Shown here: positions 61,538-64,000 of the stretch, piece after piece
Layout of the letters: every line of letters begins with the position of its first letter
Numbering within the stretch: position 1 is the first letter of the stretch
Origin: Bordetella genomosp. 12
Lineage (GTDB): Bacteria; Pseudomonadota; Gammaproteobacteria; Burkholderiales; Burkholderiaceae_B
Length of the DNA: 64,000 nt
Direction: 5' to 3'
NCBI RefSeq assembly: GCF_002261355.1
Contig: NZ_NEVU01000002.1
Span: forward strand, 1,364,001 to 1,428,000
The notes under the pieces: model-generated
Databases searched by the model: none
What the model was told of the DNA's origin: nothing
Seen by the model: only the letters and a program-made list of their open reading frames with translations
Program-made: the position numbers and the translations under genes

Positions 61538-63829
61538 TCATGGCGCCTGGGCCGCGGCAAACCCATCCCAGCGCACCTGCCGCCAGGCCGATACCCGCAA
61601 TGTCTCGGCAGCCTCCACCACGATGGCGCCATCGCGGTCGGTGCGCCAGACCGTCGCGCCCGCGCGCTCCCAGCGCCTGACCGCGGCGGCGGCCGGATGA
61701 CCAAAACGACTGAAGCGGCCAGCCTGAGCAATGACATGACGGGCCCGGGCAGCGGCCACCAGCGCGGGGCTGGACGAGGCGGCCGACCCGTGGTGCGGCG
61801 CCAGCACGACATCCACCGCAGGCAAGTCCGCCACCCAGGCCAACTCCTCCGCTGCGCCCACATCCCCCGGCAACAGGGCGCGATGGGTGCGGCCTTCGAT
61901 TAACAAGACACAGCTGCGCGCATTGTTGCCTTTCGGCCAAAGCGCCCGCTGCGGCCCCGGATGCAGAAATCGCAGACGGACACCATCCATTTCCCAGGCC
62001 TGGCCCGCGCGGCATTCATGCTGCTGCCGCGGCAGCAGCACCCGCTCGGGCCGCATAGCGCCGTCGCGTTCACGCAAACGCCGCTCGCGCGCCAGCCAGG
62101 CGGGCAGCGCAAACGAAGACCATGACTGCGCCACCGGCAGGGCGGCCAACAGCGCGGGCATCCCTCCGGCGTGGTCCAGATCCGCGTGCGACACCACCAG
62201 ATGATCCAGCGCACGGACACCGCGTGCACGCAAATAGGGCAGCACCACCCGCTCGCCGGCATCCCAGGAGCGGTAATGGCGCGGCCCGGTGTCATACACC
62301 AACACGTGATGCGCCGTCTCCAGCACCACTGCGGCGCCCTGCCCCACGTCCAAGGCGGTCAGCCGCCAATCCCCCGGCAGTGGCCGCTCGGGCCGCCACG
62401 TCAGCATCGGCAGCACACACAACCAGCCCACCCAGCGTGCCGGCCATCCCCAACCCTGCAATGCCCAGGCGACCCCGATCAGCGCCAGCAGCAACAGCCA
62501 GATCGGCGAGGCAGCCACGGGCAGCGTGGCCCAAGGCCAATCCGCCAACCACCGCAACGACGGCATCAGCACGGCAAGGCTACCGTGTGCCGTGGCTGCC
62601 AACAGCCCCGCCAGTTCCGCGCCCCAACGCCCCGGCCAGATCGCTCCCAGCCCCGCCAGCAAAGCCAGCGGCGTGACCAACAGACTGACCCAGGGGATTG
62701 CCACGGCGTTGGCCAGCGGCGACACCAAGGACACCTCTCCCACCCAGAACGCCAGCAGCGGCAACAGGCCCAGCGTCACGGCCATCTGGGTACGAAAAAA
62801 ATCCACCACCACCGCCCGCGCACGCTCGGCCCAGCGGCCTTGCCGGGGCGTCAGCGCCACGCGCAGCAAGATCGCCACCGCCCCGAAAGACAGCCAGAAC
62901 CCTGGCGTCGTAACCGCCCAGGGATCAAGCGCCACCACGGCCGTCGCGGCCAGCAGCAACACCACCGAGCGCCGCACCGGCAGGCGGACCTGCAACGCCC
63001 AGGCCACCACGGCCAACATGAAGAAGGTGCGCCGTGTCGGCACACTCCAGCCTGCCAGCAAACAATAGGCCAATGCCACAATCACCGCCGCCACGGCCGC
63101 GGCGCGCTGAGCCGCCCAGCGTTCAGCAAGCGGGTAGCCGCGCCAACGCAAACGCCGCCAGATCCCGCTCATCACACCGGCGGCCAGGCCCGAGAGCATC
63201 GTCACGTGCAAGCCGCTGATCGACACCAAATGGGTGATGCCTGTACGGTTGAAGACTTGCCAGTCTTCACGCCGCACCCCCTGCTGATCCCCCATGACCA
63301 GTGCGATGATGACCCCGGCATAGGGGCGCGGCCCCAACACTTCGGCCAGCCGCGACCGCAGATAGTGACGCGCGCGCTCCAGCAGGTAGCCGTGCGGCGG
63401 AGCGAGCAGGCGCGGCTGGCCGCGCACGGTTGCCGTGGCCCCCACCCCATCGGCGTACAGGCGCCGCTCGTAATGCGGGCCATGCGGATTGGCCGGCCCG
63501 TAGGGTCGGCGCAGCACCAAGGCCATGCGCCAACGTTGGCCCGGAATGAGCGCCGGTACCTGCCCGCCCGGCAGCGCCCGCCAGCTCACCCGAAGTTGCG
63601 ACGGCACACCGGGCGGCCTGTCGTCGTCCAATTGCGCCGTGAACGTCCGACTGGCGGCGTCTCCCACCGCCAGACTAGCCACGGTCAGGGGCAAGACGAA
63701 GATCTGATTGTCATGCTCGGCCGGCAGCCCCCCCGCGCCCCAGGTCAGCGCGCGTCCCAGGGCCAGCCCTGCTGCCAGCAGCATCAACCCGCCCATCAAG
63801 GCTCGCTCACCGCCGAGCCACCGCCACAT
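61538..63829 (-). CDS. comEC: DNA uptake channel ComEC/Rec2
   Basis: A 763-residue membrane protein for DNA uptake. It has an N-terminal DUF4131 region, the central Competence domain with GVIIALVMGDQQGV and THLVSISGLHVTML, several helices, and a C-terminal MBL-type nuclease domain with SHADLDHAGG, KGNNARSCVLLIEG and LLPGDVG then LAPHHGS. The start at 63829 (MWRWLGGERAL) has an excellent GGGGAG seven bases upstream, while a longer GTG start at 63874 has none. Known ComEC proteins pull a single DNA strand through the inner membrane. Confidence 0.94.
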   Translation of the reverse strand: MWRWLGGERALMGGLMLLAAGLALGRALTWGAGGLPAEHDNQIFVLPLTVASLAVGDAASRTFTAQLDDDRPPGVPSQLRVSWRALPGGQVPALIPGQRWRMALVLRRPYGPANPHGPHYERRLYADGVGATATVRGQPRLLAPPHGYLLERARHYLRSRLAEVLGPRPYAGVIIALVMGDQQGVRREDWQVFNRTGITHLVSISGLHVTMLSGLAAGVMSGIWRRLRWRGYPLAERWAAQRAAAVAAVIVALAYCLLAGWSVPTRRTFFMLAVVAWALQVRLPVRRSVVLLLAATAVVALDPWAVTTPGFWLSFGAVAILLRVALTPRQGRWAERARAVVVDFFRTQMAVTLGLLPLLAFWVGEVSLVSPLANAVAIPWVSLLVTPLALLAGLGAIWPGRWGAELAGLLAATAHGSLAVLMPSLRWLADWPWATLPVAASPIWLLLLALIGVAWALQGWGWPARWVGWLCVLPMLTWRPERPLPGDWRLTALDVGQGAAVVLETAHHVLVYDTGPRHYRSWDAGERVVLPYLRARGVRALDHLVVSHADLDHAGGMPALLAALPVAQSWSSFALPAWLARERRLRERDGAMRPERVLLPRQQHECRAGQAWEMDGVRLRFLHPGPQRALWPKGNNARSCVLLIEGRTHRALLPGDVGAAEELAWVADLPAVDVVLAPHHGSAASSSPALVAAARARHVIAQAGRFSRFGHPAAAAVRRWERAGATVWRTDRDGAIVVEAAETLRVSAWRQVRWDGFAAAQAP

Positions 63830-64000
63830 GACTGCACTCCCCAAAAAAAGGAGAGTCTGCACCGTGATGCTCACCGGCGGCCGCTGCGGTGTACGGCAAT
63901 GTCACAGCGTAGTGTCATCAAGGCGGGAAGTACGCGACCGGGATGGCGCCCCAGGGGGCACTTGCCAACCACTGGATGAAAGCCCGGCCGTTTCCGCGCC
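63830..64000. other. Window end upstream of comEC, possible end of an unidentified gene
   Basis: On the minus strand one frame entering from the right edge reads ...AFIQWLASAPWGAIPVAYFPP and stops at 63918-63920. It could be the C-terminus of a preceding gene, but it is too short to name, and another frame is also open here. Confidence 0.25.

Noticed and set aside
62171-63979. A 602-codon frame antisense to comEC
   Set aside because: Proline/glutamine/histidine/arginine-rich shadow of comEC with no start signal or family resemblance.

Overview
The window is GC-rich chromosomal DNA from a betaproteobacterium, most likely Bordetella or a close Alcaligenaceae relative such as Achromobacter. The signs are the dense Liv-type, dipeptide-type and TRAP uptake systems with LysR/LacI/AraC regulators, the guaB-guaA pair, a 1,349-residue PurL, GreB and ComEC. 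This is inference from gene content; there is no rRNA or tRNA gene to check it against. About 58 protein genes cover most of the sequence.

Layout. 1-9.2 kb: an AtuA-like (DUF1446) pair divergent from a LysR regulator, an alkylation-repair pair (Ada/AlkA fusion plus Ogt), a SYLF lipoprotein-like protein, an AraC regulator, a class A acid phosphatase coupled to an outer-membrane barrel, and a PhzF isomerase. 9.2-20.9 kb: a minus-strand catabolic locus with two old-yellow-enzyme reductases, a LacI regulator, a metallo-beta-lactamase-fold lactonase-like hydrolase, a complete LivFGMHK transporter, an iron alcohol dehydrogenase and an aldehyde dehydrogenase. A perfect inverted repeat precedes the first gene. 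21.0-24.6 kb: HxlR regulator and SDR (divergent), a PanE-type reductase and an RlmN/Cfr-like radical SAM methylase. 24.6-28.2 kb: a lower-GC, decayed island next to the guaA 3' end, holding an intact AbiEi/AbiEii toxin-antitoxin pair and relics of IS3, DUF2274 and ClbS genes.

28.2-33.8 kb: guaA and guaB with an intrinsic terminator between them, DUF2239, then a PadR regulator and a ferric-siderophore reductase resembling YqjI/YqjH. 33.9-44.2 kb: a tightly coupled plus-strand operon: LysR, flavoprotein oxidoreductase, five-part peptide-type ABC transporter, BAAT-type hydrolase, and two carboxymuconolactone-decarboxylase-fold proteins of the Avi_7170/Avi_7169 type. Nearly every junction overlaps by 1-4 bases. 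It looks like a single import-and-process pathway with unknown substrate, and is the best candidate for an undescribed system here. 44.2-47.6 kb: methyltransferase, LprI-like protein, DUF1415 and an M20 dipeptidase. 47.7-51.8 kb: purL. 52.2-55.1 kb: a TRAP transporter. 55.2-64 kb: greB, a PHP phosphoesterase, an alpha/beta hydrolase, a DMT permease, an O-antigen ligase-like protein, a family 9 glycosyltransferase and comEC.

No CRISPR array, prophage, rRNA or tRNA gene was recognised. Functional calls rest on reading the translated sequences and known motifs; no database search was run.
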